Made by a program: the position numbers and the translations under genes. Under the pieces are notes generated by a model. That model made no database searches. It worked only from the letters and a program-made list of their open reading frames with translations, and was not told the DNA's origin. Of a stretch of DNA of 64,000 nt, positions 8,718 to 19,500 are shown in pieces; within the stretch, counting starts at the first letter, position 1, and each line of letters opens with the position of its first letter. Origin of the DNA: Annona cherimola (taxonomy: Eukaryota; Streptophyta; Magnoliopsida; Magnoliales; Annonaceae); contig CM059975.1 in NCBI GenBank assembly GCA_030490835.1, positions 56,597,174-56,661,173 on the forward strand, in the 5' to 3' direction.

Positions 8718-11700
8718 CTAATTTAGCTCTATCATCCCCATATCATTCCTAATTTTATAAAATGATTCTTTGGCTAATGGTTTGGTAAAGATATCAGCAA
8801 TTTGGTCTTCTGTTTTCACATATTCTAAGCATACATCATGATTCTCAACATGCTCACGAATAAAGTGATGTCTCACTTCAATATGCTTGGTTCTTGAATG
8901 CAGTACAGGATTCTTAGTTAAACAAATTGCACTTGTATTATCACATCTAATAGGAATATCAACATAATCAATACCATAGTCTTTCAACTGTTGTTTCATC
9001 CAAAGTAGTTGGGCACAACAACTACCGGCGGCTATGTATTCGGCTTCCGCAGTAGATAGTGCAACACTTGTTTGTTTTCTTGAGTGCCATGAAACTAGCA
9101 TATGTCCAAGAAATTGACAAGTTCCACTGGTACTTTTTCTATCTACTTTATATCCGGCAAAGTCTGCATCCGAATAGCCGATTAGATCAAAGGTTGACCC
9201 CTTTGGATACCATAGTCCAAGATTTGTAGTTTTTAACAAATATTTAAAAATTCTTTTTACAGCAAGTAGATGTGATTCTTTTGGACATGCTTGGAATCTA
9301 GAGCACATACAAACACTAAATAGGATATCGGGTCTAGAAGCAGTTAAATATAACAAGGATCCAATCATGCTTCTATAAAGCTTTTGATCGATACTTTTAC
9401 CGTTTTCATCCGTGTCGATTTTGATTGTTGAGCTCATTGGAGTGTTTGCCCCTTTGCTATTCTGCATTCCAAATTTCTTGAGCATCTCTTTGACATACTT
9501 GGACTGGTTCAGAAATATTCCTTCACTTTGTTGCTTGATTTGTAGTCCAAGGAAGAAATTTAATTCTCCCATCATGCTCATTTCGAACTCACTCTGCATT
9601 ATCTTAGAAAATTCTTGACAAAGATTTTCATCAGTAGCACCGAATATTATGTCATCCACATAAATCTGTACAATCAAAATATTTTTATTTTTGTACTTGA
9701 TGAATAAAGTAGTGTCTACTTTCCCTCTTTGAAACTCATGATCAATCAAGAATCTATTTAACCTTTCATACCAAGCTCTTGGTGCTTGTTTTAGTCCATA
9801 TAATGCTTTGGTTAATTTATAAACAAACTTTGATTGATTCTTTTCTTCAAAACCAGGGGGTTGTTCAACATATACTTCTTCATTCAAATAACCATTTAAA
9901 AATGCGCTTTTTACATCCATTTGAAACAATTTGAAGTTCATATGAGAAGCAAATGCTAGTAGGATGCGTATGGCTTCTAATCTAGCCACGGGTGCATACG
10001 ATTCTTCAAAATCAATTCCTTCTTCTTGGGAATACCCTTTGGCTACTAATCTTGCCTTGTTTCTAATTACAAGACCGCTTTCATCTAATTTATTCCTAAA
10101 TACCCATTTTGTACCAATGACTGTATGATTGTTTGGTCTAGGAACTAAATGCCATACATTGTTTCTTTCGAATTGATTTAGCTCTTCTTGCATTGAAATA
10201 ACCCAATTTTCATCATTAAGAGCTTGTTCAATGGTATTTGGTTCTATTTTAGATACAAAGGCATATTGACCATAAACGTTTTGTTTTGATCTTCTAGTTT
10301 TCACTCCTTCATATATATTTCCAATAACTTGCTCAATTGGATGGGCATTTTTGAACTTTAAATCAGTTGGAGGTTTATAAGAATCATTACCTTCACTTAC
10401 CTCTTCCTCCATGAGATTTTCTGGCTTGAGCTCGAGTTCCTTTGGTTGTTCTTTACCTTTTGTCTCATCTGCATCACTTAGTTCATCTTCCTTTTTCGGA
10501 GTTTTGTTAATTTCATCAAATACAACGTGTATGGATTCTTCAATAATTTGGTTTCGTTTATTGAAAACTCTATATGCTTTGCTATTTGATGAATATCCAA
10601 GAAATATAGCCTCATCACTTTTAGCATCTAACTTTCCCAAGTTGGTTTTTCCATTATTCAAAACATAACATGTACATCCAAAAGCATGAAAATAAGAAAT
10701 ATTTGGTTTCCTTCCTTTCCATAGTTCATATGGGGTCTTTTTCAAGATTGCTCGAATGGTAACACGGTTCAATACATGACAAGCTGTACTTACAGCTTCA
10801 CCCCAAAATTTCTTGGATAGATTGCTCTCATTTAGCATAGTTTTAGCCATCTCTTGTATAGTTCTATTTTTCCTTTCTACTACTCCATTTTGTTGTGGAG
10901 TTCTTGGTGCAGAAAATGTGTGGTGAATTCCTTTTTCATTGCAAAATTCCATGAATCGTTTGTTTTCGAATTCGCCACCATGATCGCTTCTTATGGTCAC
11001 AATAGTACTTTGTTTTTCATTTTGCACCAAATTTACAAAAGTTGCAAACATAGAGAAGGCTTCATCTTTACTAGCTAAGAGAATTATCCATGTGAATCTT
11101 GAAAAATCATCAACTATGACAAATACATATTTCTTTCCACCAATGGTTAGAATGTCGGATGGCCCGTATAGATCCATATGTAGTAATTCAAGTGGCTTAG
11201 TGGTGGAAATTTCCTTTTTGGTAGAGAAAGGCATCTTGGGTTGTTTTGATAATTGACATGCCTTGCAAATCTTGTCTTTGTCATATTTCAATCTTGGTAA
11301 TCCTTCTACCAAACTCTTTTTCCATAGGGTTTTTATGTTTCCCATGTTTATATGTCCAAGCCTTTTATGCCAAACCCATGGATCATTATCAATGGCCATT
11401 AGACATTGACCATTCAATTCATCAAGTGAAACCAAATATACATTTCCATGTCTTTTACCACTAAACATGATATGCTCTCCATCAAATACATTACATATAG
11501 ATGATTCAAACACAACTTTGTACCCTTTATCACATAATTGGCTAATGCTCATTAAATTGTGTTTGAGTCCTTCAACAAACAAAACATCTTCCATGCATGC
11601 ATTTGAAATACTATGTATATTTCCTTTACCTTTAATTTTACCTTTTTCATTATTGCCAAAAGCAACCATTCCATCATTACAAGGCTTAAGTTTGTGAAAC

Positions 11701-11795
11701 AAACTTCTTTCTCCGGTCATATGCCTTGAGCAGCCGCTATCCATAAACCATTCATTGTTTGCCTTTGCCTTAAAACATGTCTGAAAAATAAGCAA
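8718..11795 (-). CDS. pol: Copia pol polyprotein: protease, integrase, reverse transcriptase, RNase H
   Basis: The 1025-codon frame is intact. Domain order is the Copia order. Protease active site DSG at residues 19-21 ([13 protein letters not shown]). Integrase zinc finger H143/H148/C177/C180, catalytic D208, D271 and E307 (35-residue spacing), with [13 protein letters not shown]. Reverse transcriptase from about 540, including [23 protein letters not shown] and the catalytic YVDD at 712-715. RNase H with [10 protein letters not shown] (D876), AEAEY (E917) and D952. No ATG opens the frame: the first codon listed here is TTG, eight bases after the gag stop and in the +1 frame, so Pol needs frameshifting, splicing or re-initiation. 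The intact catalytic set suggests activity is possible. Confidence 0.97.
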   Translation of the reverse strand: MLIFQTCFKAKANNEWFMDSGCSRHMTGERSLFHKLKPCNDGMVAFGNNEKGKIKGKGNIHSISNACMEDVLFVEGLKHNLMSISQLCDKGYKVVFESSICNVFDGEHIMFSGKRHGNVYLVSLDELNGQCLMAIDNDPWVWHKRLGHINMGNIKTLWKKSLVEGLPRLKYDKDKICKACQLSKQPKMPFSTKKEISTTKPLELLHMDLYGPSDILTIGGKKYVFVIVDDFSRFTWIILLASKDEAFSMFATFVNLVQNEKQSTIVTIRSDHGGEFENKRFMEFCNEKGIHHTFSAPRTPQQNGVVERKNRTIQEMAKTMLNESNLSKKFWGEAVSTACHVLNRVTIRAILKKTPYELWKGRKPNISYFHAFGCTCYVLNNGKTNLGKLDAKSDEAIFLGYSSNSKAYRVFNKRNQIIEESIHVVFDEINKTPKKEDELSDADETKGKEQPKELELKPENLMEEEVSEGNDSYKPPTDLKFKNAHPIEQVIGNIYEGVKTRRSKQNVYGQYAFVSKIEPNTIEQALNDENWVISMQEELNQFERNNVWHLVPRPNNHTVIGTKWVFRNKLDESGLVIRNKARLVAKGYSQEEGIDFEESYAPVARLEAIRILLAFASHMNFKLFQMDVKSAFLNGYLNEEVYVEQPPGFEEKNQSKFVYKLTKALYGLKQAPRAWYERLNRFLIDHEFQRGKVDTTLFIKYKNKNILIVQIYVDDIIFGATDENLCQEFSKIMQSEFEMSMMGELNFFLGLQIKQQSEGIFLNQSKYVKEMLKKFGMQNSKGANTPMSSTIKIDTDENGKSIDQKLYRSMIGSLLYLTASRPDILFSVCMCSRFQACPKESHLLAVKRIFKYLLKTTNLGLWYPKGSTFDLIGYSDADFAGYKVDRKSTSGTCQFLGHMLVSWHSRKQTSVALSTAEAEYIAAGSCCAQLLWMKQQLKDYGIDYVDIPIRCDNTSAICLTKNPVLHSRTKHIEVRHHFIREHVENHDVCLEYVKTEDQIADIFTKPLAKESFYKIRNDMGMIELN

Positions 11796-11802
11796 ATAAA
11801 TC

Positions 11803-13605
11803 TTATCTCCTTGGTACCCATTTTATGGGTCCATTTGGGTTAGTAATATAAATCAATTTTTGTTGTTCTAACTTTGAAAGCCCAAATCTTGTGTTTCTTG
11901 GAACCCAAACTAATTTTGCACCATGGTCATATAATTTCTTAAAATTACATTTGTAAGTTTTGTGTCCCATTTTATTGCAGAAATTACAAGCCATAGGTAA
12001 TCTTGGAGTAGGCTTCCAAGTATGCAATGGTTCAAGTGTTGGTCTTCTAGTCCACTTAAAATTTTTCTTTTGTGGCTTGTACATAGATGCATTTTTAGTT
12101 TGATGTTTCTCAAGTATTTGTACATTTGATTTGCTACTTTCTCCTTGCTCAAATGTATGATACCCAAGACCTCTTTTATGTGTTTGGGAGGTCATATTCA
12201 AAAATATTTTGACACTTTCTCCTGGATTAGAGAACTTAGCTAATGATTCATTTAATGATTTATTTTCCTTTTTCAGCAGATCATTTTCATCTTTCAATTT
12301 GTCTAATCTTTCTGCAAGTTTACCATTTACAATTATTGTTGCATCACATTGTTTTTTCTTAATTGTAAACTTGCTTCCTAATTTCTTCATCTCTTCATAT
12401 AATGAATCATATGCAGTTTGTAGCTCATCTAATTCAGTACATTTGAGGCATTCTTGAAAGGAAGTAAAACTTGATTTAGAATGGGAGAGTTTGGAACTTA
12501 CCTCTTCATCGCTTGTGCATTTTGTTGAGGTAATTCGTTCTTCTTGTTCGATTTGTGCCATGCAGCAAATTCTTGCACATTCTTCCGCCTCATTTTCGTC
12601 GGTTGAGGAATTACTCGTTGTAGATTCCTCATCGTTTACATACATGCCTCTACCTTTGTACTTTTGGAATCTTTTGTTGTTCCTTCTATCCTTTCTTTGT
12701 TCGTTTGCCTTGCTTTCTTCGGGAGTTGGACATTGAGCTTGCATATGTCCCGAACCGCCGCATCGGTAGCATTTGGTTGGTTCTTTCTTCTTCTCTTTGG
12801 GAGTTCTTTCCTTGAAGCTTCTGAAATTTTTCCCTTTCCTCACAAATTTTCTGAAGCGTTTTGTGAGAAGGGCAATCTCGTCGTCGTTTTGAGAAGAGGA
12901 GGTATCGTCAGTGTCTTGTGCGGCTTTCAAGGCGATTGCTCTTTTGCCCCTATGTTGATCTTCATTTCTTCTTTTAATTAGCTCATGTGACATGAGTGAG
13001 CTAATTAAGTCTTCAAGCTTTAAAGTGTTTAGGTCTTTGGCTTCTTCTATTGCAGTGATCTTTGGAGTCCATGATTCCGGTAGAGCTCTTAAGATCTTCA
13101 TAACCTGCTCAGATTCAGAAATAGCCTTTCCAAGACCTTTTAAAGCATTAGTGATTTTTGAGAATCTAGCGAACATTTCAGAAATATTTTCTGTTTCTAG
13201 CATTCTAAAATTCTCTAGTTCTCCAATCAAAATATTTCTTCTCGTCCCTTGGACTTGAGAAGTTCCTTCATAGATAGAGGTTAGCGTATCCCATATTTCT
13301 TTGGCGGTCAAGCAAGAGGATACTCTATCATATTCAGAAGCATTAAGAGCACAAAATAAAGAGTTCATAGCTTTGGCGTTGCTCTTAACAATTCTTACTT
13401 CCTCATCGGTCCATTTGGAAGCTCTTTCATCGGTAGGCAAGGTTACTCCATCTTGGATAGCAATCCAAGAGTCCATGTCGGTAGCCATGATGAGTTGCTT
13501 CATACGAAGCTTCCAATATCCAAAATTGTTCCCATCAAACAACGGTGGCCTTGTAAAGGATTGGCCTTCAGCAAAAGCGGGAACGGAAGTAGATTGGGAT
13601 GCCAT
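11803..13605 (-). CDS. gag: Copia gag polyprotein with two zinc knuckles
   Basis: 600 residues from ATG at 13605, the first ATG after the PBS. The N-terminus ([15 protein letters not shown]) and residues about 40-250 are typical of the plant Copia gag (DUF4219/UBN2 families), forming the virus-like particle. A basic linker leads to a CCHC knuckle (C279, C282, H287, C292); a coiled-coil-prone region follows (about 390-455, ...[17 protein letters not shown]...). A second CCHC knuckle lies at C540, C543, H548, C553. The long gag with a C-terminal second knuckle is characteristic of the SIRE lineage. The frame ends AGG-AGA-TAA; pol continues in +1. No premature stops. Confidence 0.96.
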   Translation of the reverse strand: MASQSTSVPAFAEGQSFTRPPLFDGNNFGYWKLRMKQLIMATDMDSWIAIQDGVTLPTDERASKWTDEEVRIVKSNAKAMNSLFCALNASEYDRVSSCLTAKEIWDTLTSIYEGTSQVQGTRRNILIGELENFRMLETENISEMFARFSKITNALKGLGKAISESEQVMKILRALPESWTPKITAIEEAKDLNTLKLEDLISSLMSHELIKRRNEDQHRGKRAIALKAAQDTDDTSSSQNDDEIALLTKRFRKFVRKGKNFRSFKERTPKEKKKEPTKCYRCGGSGHMQAQCPTPEESKANEQRKDRRNNKRFQKYKGRGMYVNDEESTTSNSSTDENEAEECARICCMAQIEQEERITSTKCTSDEEVSSKLSHSKSSFTSFQECLKCTELDELQTAYDSLYEEMKKLGSKFTIKKKQCDATIIVNGKLAERLDKLKDENDLLKKENKSLNESLAKFSNPGESVKIFLNMTSQTHKRGLGYHTFEQGESSKSNVQILEKHQTKNASMYKPQKKNFKWTRRPTLEPLHTWKPTPRLPMACNFCNKMGHKTYKCNFKKLYDHGAKLVWVPRNTRFGLSKLEQQKLIYITNPNGPIKWVPRR

Positions 13606-13636
13606 TTTGATAAGATCTCTTTGGTAAACTCAAAGA

Positions 13637-13651
13637 CCTGCTCTGATACCA
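13637..13651 (-). other. primer binding site (initiator tRNA-Met)
   Basis: Minus strand reads TGGTATCAGAGCAGG two bases after the 5' LTR, complementary to the 3' end of plant initiator tRNA-Met. It fixes the direction of the element. Confidence 0.95.
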
Positions 13652-13653
13652 CT

Positions 13654-15410
13654 TGTTGGTCCCGAGTTAGTGGCAAAACCCAAGAGGGGAAGGGTGAATT
13701 GGGTTCTTTAAAAAATCTTTGGTAAATAAAGACTTAACCCTTTGAGTAATTAATCCCCTTTTGAAAAGAGCTAGAGAGCAATAAAGATAAAGCAGTAAAA
13801 AGAGATATAACACAAGATTTATAGTGGTTCGGGCAAACCTTCCCTACTCCACTCTTCCAAGCTCACACTCTGTTGTGACTTGGATTTCACTATGTATTCC
13901 ACGAATACACTTAGAGTCACCGCTCTCTTCTAGATTTCAGCTCTAGGGGGCATATACAACTAGAGCCACTTGCTCTCTTCTAGATTCTAGCTCTAGGGGG
14001 CATAAGCAACTCACATGCAAAAGTAGGTGATGAGTCTCACTCCAATCACACCCTACTTTGCATATACTTGATCTTAGCTACCCAAGCTAAATCAAGATTT
14101 ATACAACAAGACAATGAAATAAATGAAACTACACTTTACAGATTTGTGTAGGCAGATTTAGCTCGAGGAAGAAGTTGTAGAAGCAGCTTTGGATGAATAT
14201 TGATGAAGGCGCATGCAACTTGAAGCTTTCTTCTTCTTCCTTAGAATGTATACGAACCACTCAGAAATGGAGAAAAGCAAATAGGATTCCTTTCTAGATC
14301 TTCTTTTCTCACTTTGGACTTTGTAGAGTATATAGTAGTATCTTGTAATGTTCTTGTTTTTTTCACGTTCATTTGAGGGTCCTTTTATAGAGGGAAGAAA
14401 ATATGAACGTTATGGAGGTGGTTGGTGCGCAATAAATGAACTTCAACGTTCGAAAATTTGAACGTTATACCCAAGTCGAAGATGGAGTCGACTTGGCTTG
14501 CGACTTGGCAACCCAAGTCGCATCTGGAGTCGACTTCGTCTGCGACTCCAGTTCCTCCAATTTCCCAAGTCTGAGTTTTAGTCGACTTGGTTTCAGACTT
14601 CGACTCAAGTCGAATCTGAAGTCGACTTAGCCTGCGACTTGGCTCGGGTTTTGCTGAAGCTGCTTTGTTCTTCAAGATTCGGCTTGATCCTTGCAAAGCT
14701 TTTGAGCTGTTAGAGTCCTTGCATGATATATGCTTGTTCCTCGCTTAGTCTTGGACTCACTTGGTCTCCATAACTTGGGTGTTGCCTTATTTGAATAAGC
14801 TTGAACATTTGCCTTGGCTTGATAGACTTGATTTGAACATTGAATGTGAATCTTAGCTTTGATCTTCAAGAATCTTAATTTGTTTCCTTGTGAATGAACT
14901 TTTCATCTCATTTGGGTTTGAAAAAGTTCAATATGATCCTTGGAATAAACTTGAAACTTCAATCTTCAAGTCTAAAATCCTCAAGTCGAAGTTGGAGTCG
15001 ACCTTGTCTGCGACTTGACCCAAGTCGCACCTGGAGTCGACTTCGTTTGCGACTTGGGCAGCTTCGCGCCCCCAAAATCAACGCTGGACATTTTCTTTTG
15101 TTTGAAGTCGATGCTGGAGTCGACTTCGTCTGCGACTTGACTTCCCAAGTCGCAAGTGGAGTCGACTTGACCTGCGACTTCACCTGTTGCGCTTTTGGGA
15201 TTCATTCTCAAGTCGATATTTGAGTCGACTTTGGGATCGACTTCACCCAAGTCGAAGTCCAAGTCGACTTGAAGATCGACTTGACCTCTTTGCTTTCCTT
15301 AAACATTTATCAAACACATTAGTACCTTTTATATACTCAAATTAGTTCTTGTTAATCATCGAAACTCAAGATTTGGTCAATTTTTATTGTTTTAAACATT
15401 GTTTCCAACA
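13654..15410 (-). repeat. 5' LTR of SIRE copy 1
   Basis: 1757 bp and nearly identical to 4520-6276. It carries the same GTCGAC palindrome array (about 14470-15290) upstream of the TATA box. It ends at ATAAC, the target duplication. Confidence 0.95.
14381..14389 (-). promoter_or_regulatory. TATA box of the SIRE 5' LTR
   Basis: Minus strand CTATAAAAGG, the only strong TATA-like site in the right place: about 1 kb into the LTR and directly downstream of the palindrome array. Transcription would start near 14350. Equivalent sites lie near 25487 (copy 2) and at 62715-62724 (the plus-strand solo LTR). Confidence 0.7.
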
Positions 15411-15750
15411 ATAACAACGTTAAAAATACTGTTAATTTACGGAAAATGATGTGAATACCCTTCCAATATTTTAAAAAAAAAAAACCCAAATCTGTATTAA
15501 AGGTGAAGTTGTTGTTGGAGCATCTAATAATAAAATAACAAAAGCCTAATAGTTAAGTTTAAAATGTAAAATAATTTCCTTTTTAAAAATATTAAAGGGT
15601 ATTTAAAATGTAATTTTTAACGCTTTTATAGGTCGGGGTTTAAAATAGAAAAGAACTAAAGTTTTCAGTGTTTAAAATGCAAATGGCCAAACTTCGGAGT
15701 ACAAATAGGTAAAGTTAGAGAGTTTAAAATGCGAAAAACCCAGTTACTGC

Positions 15751-16190
15751 ACATTTTCTAAATAAATTAATGCAATCTTCGTCTGCATTGTTGCATAGAA
15801 AGTACGTTGGGGGAGACAAGGATCCATCTTTTGTCATGTCGGTCTGTGTAGGTAGAGTATCCGTCATAGTCTCTAGCCAAAGATTATGATTTTCATGGGG
15901 ATCCGCAATTTCTATAAGGCATGGAGCACCATAGGATCCATGAATTTTTCTTGGTTTTCATCACTGCTTTAATGTTCTGTGATGACTATCCTATAGGCTA
16001 ACTTGACTCAAAATTCTTCTTCGTGTTCCATTGCCCAAAATTTGAAATCTTCCCCTTCCTTCATGGGAATTAGAACAGTGCTCACACCTTGCTAGGCCAC
16101 TTTGCCAACTACACTTCTTATATCATTTTCTCTCTAGCATCACTTTCGCAAGCTCATAAAACTAGCTACCTTTATATGGGGCCCAACCCA
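15751..16190 (-). pseudogene. LINE remnant, zf-RVT part (continues 2550-3244)
   Basis: The minus-strand translation spans 15910 to about 15751 and reads ...NLWLETMTDTLPTQTDM... then FLCNNADEDCINLFRKC. This is the zinc-binding segment after the LINE reverse transcriptase (consensus W...LPT...CxxC....E...HLF..C). Joined to the piece ending at 3244 it gives the order zf-RVT then RNase H on one strand, showing one old LINE split by about 12.5 kb of later insertions. The part toward 16190 is too degraded to assign. Confidence 0.6.
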
Positions 16191-16560
16191 TGTAATTTTA
16201 CTGTGTGAGTATATTTATTTAAAAATGTGAGTACGTTTGGTTTTTTTAAAAAAATTGTATTATATAATACAAAATCTCAACCTATTCCATTCATTTGTTG
16301 GATCAACTACTAAAACATATGTAAACATAATTTTTCATTATTTGAAATTTTTAAAAAATGTTTGTGTACAAAAAATTATTTTTTAATAAGATTTCATTAT
16401 AATTGGTAAAGTTGAAAAATATATTTCATATAAGGATTTATGTTATATTATTTAAAGTTCATGTAATTAAGGTACTCTCAAAAATAACAATTCAATATTT
16501 ATTTTTGATTATTTGAAAATTTAATAATATTTTTTTATTTTTTGAATAATACAGAATATA
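16191..16560. other. AT-rich spacer, nothing recognised
   Basis: Low-complexity A/T sequence between the LINE remnant and the tandem array. No ORF, TIR or repeat unit seen. Confidence 0.5.
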
Positions 16561-19500
16561 ACTGCATCTAACAATATCTAACAGCATCTAACGACATCTA
16601 ACCAAATCTAACTTTTGATATTAATAAGTTAATCCTAACTTAACCTCTATAATATGATTCTAAGACCCTTATAAGGTCATTTATACCTTAATTACAGAAT
16701 TTGAAACGCAGATAATAGGATTAAATGAAATCCACCTTCTCTAATTACATCTAACAATATCTAATCGCATCAACAGCATCTAACGACATCTAACAGCATA
16801 TAACCAGATCTAACGACATCTAACCGAATCTAACTTTTGATATTAATAAGTTAATCATAATTTAACACCTGTAATATGATTCTAAGACCCTTATAAGGTC
16901 ATTCATATCTTAAATACAGAACTTGAAACCAAGATAATAGGATTTAATGAAATCCACCTTATCTAATTGCATCTAACAGCATCTAACGACATCTAATAGC
17001 ATCTAACTGGATCTAACGACATCTAACGAAATCTAACTTTTGATATTAATAAGTTAATCATAATTTAACACCTGTAATATGATTCTAAGCCCCTTATAAG
17101 GTCATTTATATCTTAAATACAAAATTTAAAACCTAGATAATAGGATTTAATGAAATCCACCTTAATCTAATAGAATCTAATTGCATCTATTAGCATTTAA
17201 CGACATCTAACAGTATCTAACTAGATCTAACGACATCGAACGACATCGAACAACATCTAACTATTGATATTAATAAGTTAATCCTAATTTAACACCTGTA
17301 ATATGATTTTAAGCCCCTTATAAGGTCATTTATACCTTAATTACAGAATTTGAAACCCAGATAATTGGATTTAATGAAATCCACCTTATCTAATCGCATC
17401 TAACGGCATCTAATCGCATCTAACAGTATCTAACGATATCTAACATCATCTAACGACATCTAACAGAATCTAACTTTTGACATTAATAAGTTAATACTAA
17501 TTTAACACCTATAATATGATTCTAAGACCCTTATATATCTTAAATTTAGAATTTGAAACCGAGATAATAGGATTTAATGAAATCCACCTTATCTAATTGC
17601 ATCTAACAGCATCTACCCAGATCTAACGACATCCAACATCATCTAACGACATCTAACCGAATCTAACATTTGATATTAATAAGTTAATCCTAATTTAACA
17701 CTTGTAATATAATTCTAAGCCCCTTATAAGGTCATTTATACCTTAAATATAGAATTTAAAACCTAGATAATAGGATTTAATGAAATCCACCTTAATATAA
17801 TGGCTTTTAACAGTATCTAACAGCATCTAACTGGATATAACGATATCTAATAGCATTTAACTTTTGATATAAATAAGTTAATCCTGATTTAACACCTATA
17901 ATATGATTCTAAGCCCCTTATATGGTCATTTATACCTTAATTACAGAATTTGAAACCCAGATAATAGGATTTAATAAAATCCACCTTATCTAATTGCATT
18001 TAACAATATCTGGTCACATCAAACAGCATCTAATCGGATCTAACGACATCTAACATCATCTAACAATATTTAACTGAATCTAACTTTTGATTTTAATAAC
18101 TTAATCCTAATTTAACACTTGTAATATGATTCTAAACCCCTTGTAAGGTCATTTATACCTTAAATACCGAATTTAAAACCCAGATAATAGGATTTAATGA
18201 AATTCATCTAATTTAATGGCATGTAACAGCATGTAACAGCATCTAACGACATTTAACAGCATCTAACCGGATCTAACGACATCTAAAAGTATCTAATTTT
18301 TATATTAATAAGTTAATCCTAATTTAACACGTGTAATATGATTCTAGGCCCCTTATAAGGTCATTTATATCTTAATTACAAAATTTAAAACTCAGATAAT
18401 AGGATTTAATGAATTTCACCTTCATCTAATGACATCTAATAGCATCTAACATTATCTAGTGACATTTAAAGGAATCTAACTTTTGATTTTAATAAGTTAA
18501 TCATAATTTAACATCTATAATATAATTCTAAGACCCTTATAAGGTCATTTATGTCTTTAATACAAAATTTGAAACCCAGATAATAAGATCTAATGAAATC
18601 CACTTTATCTAATTGCATCTAATAACATTAATTACATCTAACAGCATCTAACCTAATCTAACGACATCTAACTAAATCTAACTTTTGATTTTAATAAGTT
18701 AATCCTAATTTAACACCTATAATATGATTTTAAGTCCCTTATAAGGTCATTTATACATTGACTACAGAATTTAAAACCAAAATAATACAATTTAATGAAA
18801 TCTACCTTAATGTAATGACATCTAACAACATCTAACTACAGCTAATAGCATCTAAGGATATCTAAAGCATCTAAGAGGATCTAACGACATCTAACAACAT
18901 CTAACTTTTGATTTTAAAAAGTTAATCTTAATTTAACACCTGTAATATGATTTTAAGACCTCATACGTTCATTTATATCTTAAATATAGAATTCAAAACT
19001 CAGATAATAGGATTTAATGAAATCGACCTTATCTAATTAATCTAACAGCGTCTAATCACATCTAACAGCATCTAATCGGATCTAACGACATCTAATATCA
19101 TCTAATGACATCTAACTGAAACTAACTTTTGATTTTAATAAGTTAATCATATTTTAACGTCTGTAATATAATTCTAAGCCCTTATAAAGTCATTTATACC
19201 TTAATTACAGAATTTGAAACGAAGATAATATGATTTAATGAAATCTACCTTAATCTAATGACATTTAACAATATCTAACTATATCTAACAGTATCTAACG
19301 ACATCTAATAACATCTAACCAGATCTAATGACATCTAACAGCATCTAAGTTTTGATATTAATAAGTTAATCCTAATTTAACACCTGGAGGATGATTCTAA
19401 GCCCTTTATAAGGTCATTTATACCTTAATTACAAAATTTGAAACCTAGATAATATGATTTAATGAAATTCATCTTATCTAATTGCATCTAACAGCATCTA

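Larger units (their letters stand above)
4520..15410 (-). mobile_element. complete Ty1/Copia sirevirus-type retrotransposon (SIRE copy 1)
   Basis: Transcribed from the minus strand. Order from 15410 downward: 5' LTR (13654-15410), PBS (13637-13651), gag (13605-11803), pol (11795-8718), third ORF (8216 or 8675 to 6627), polypurine tract (6277-6290), 3' LTR (4520-6276). Ends are TGTTGG...CCAACA. The 5-bp target duplication ATAAC is perfect (4515-4519 and 15411-15415). Both LTRs are 1757 bp, with about four differences by eye, and all three ORFs are uninterrupted, so insertion is recent and the copy may be autonomous. Large gag with two zinc knuckles, Met-initiator PBS and an ORF after pol fit the SIRE/Maximus lineage. 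Confidence 0.95.
4397..15742. mobile_element. MITE B (~450 bp net) split by the sirevirus insertion
   Basis: The left piece (4397-4519) and right piece (15416-15742) are inverted relatives: GCATTTTAAA, CTCTAACTTTACCTATTTG and related blocks on the left recur as complement near 15700-15730. The outer ends (GTGTATTTTGCATTTTAAA and complement TGGGTTTTTCGCATTTTAAA) form a degenerate TIR. GTTATTGC precedes it (4389-4396) and GTTACTGC follows it (15743-15750). The sirevirus 4520-15410 sits inside with its own 5-bp TSD. Class is uncertain; 8-bp flanks suggest hAT. Confidence 0.65.

Noticed and set aside
8432..8752. 106-codon plus-strand ORF
   Set aside because: Antisense of the GTCGAC repeats and the end of pol in SIRE copy 1.
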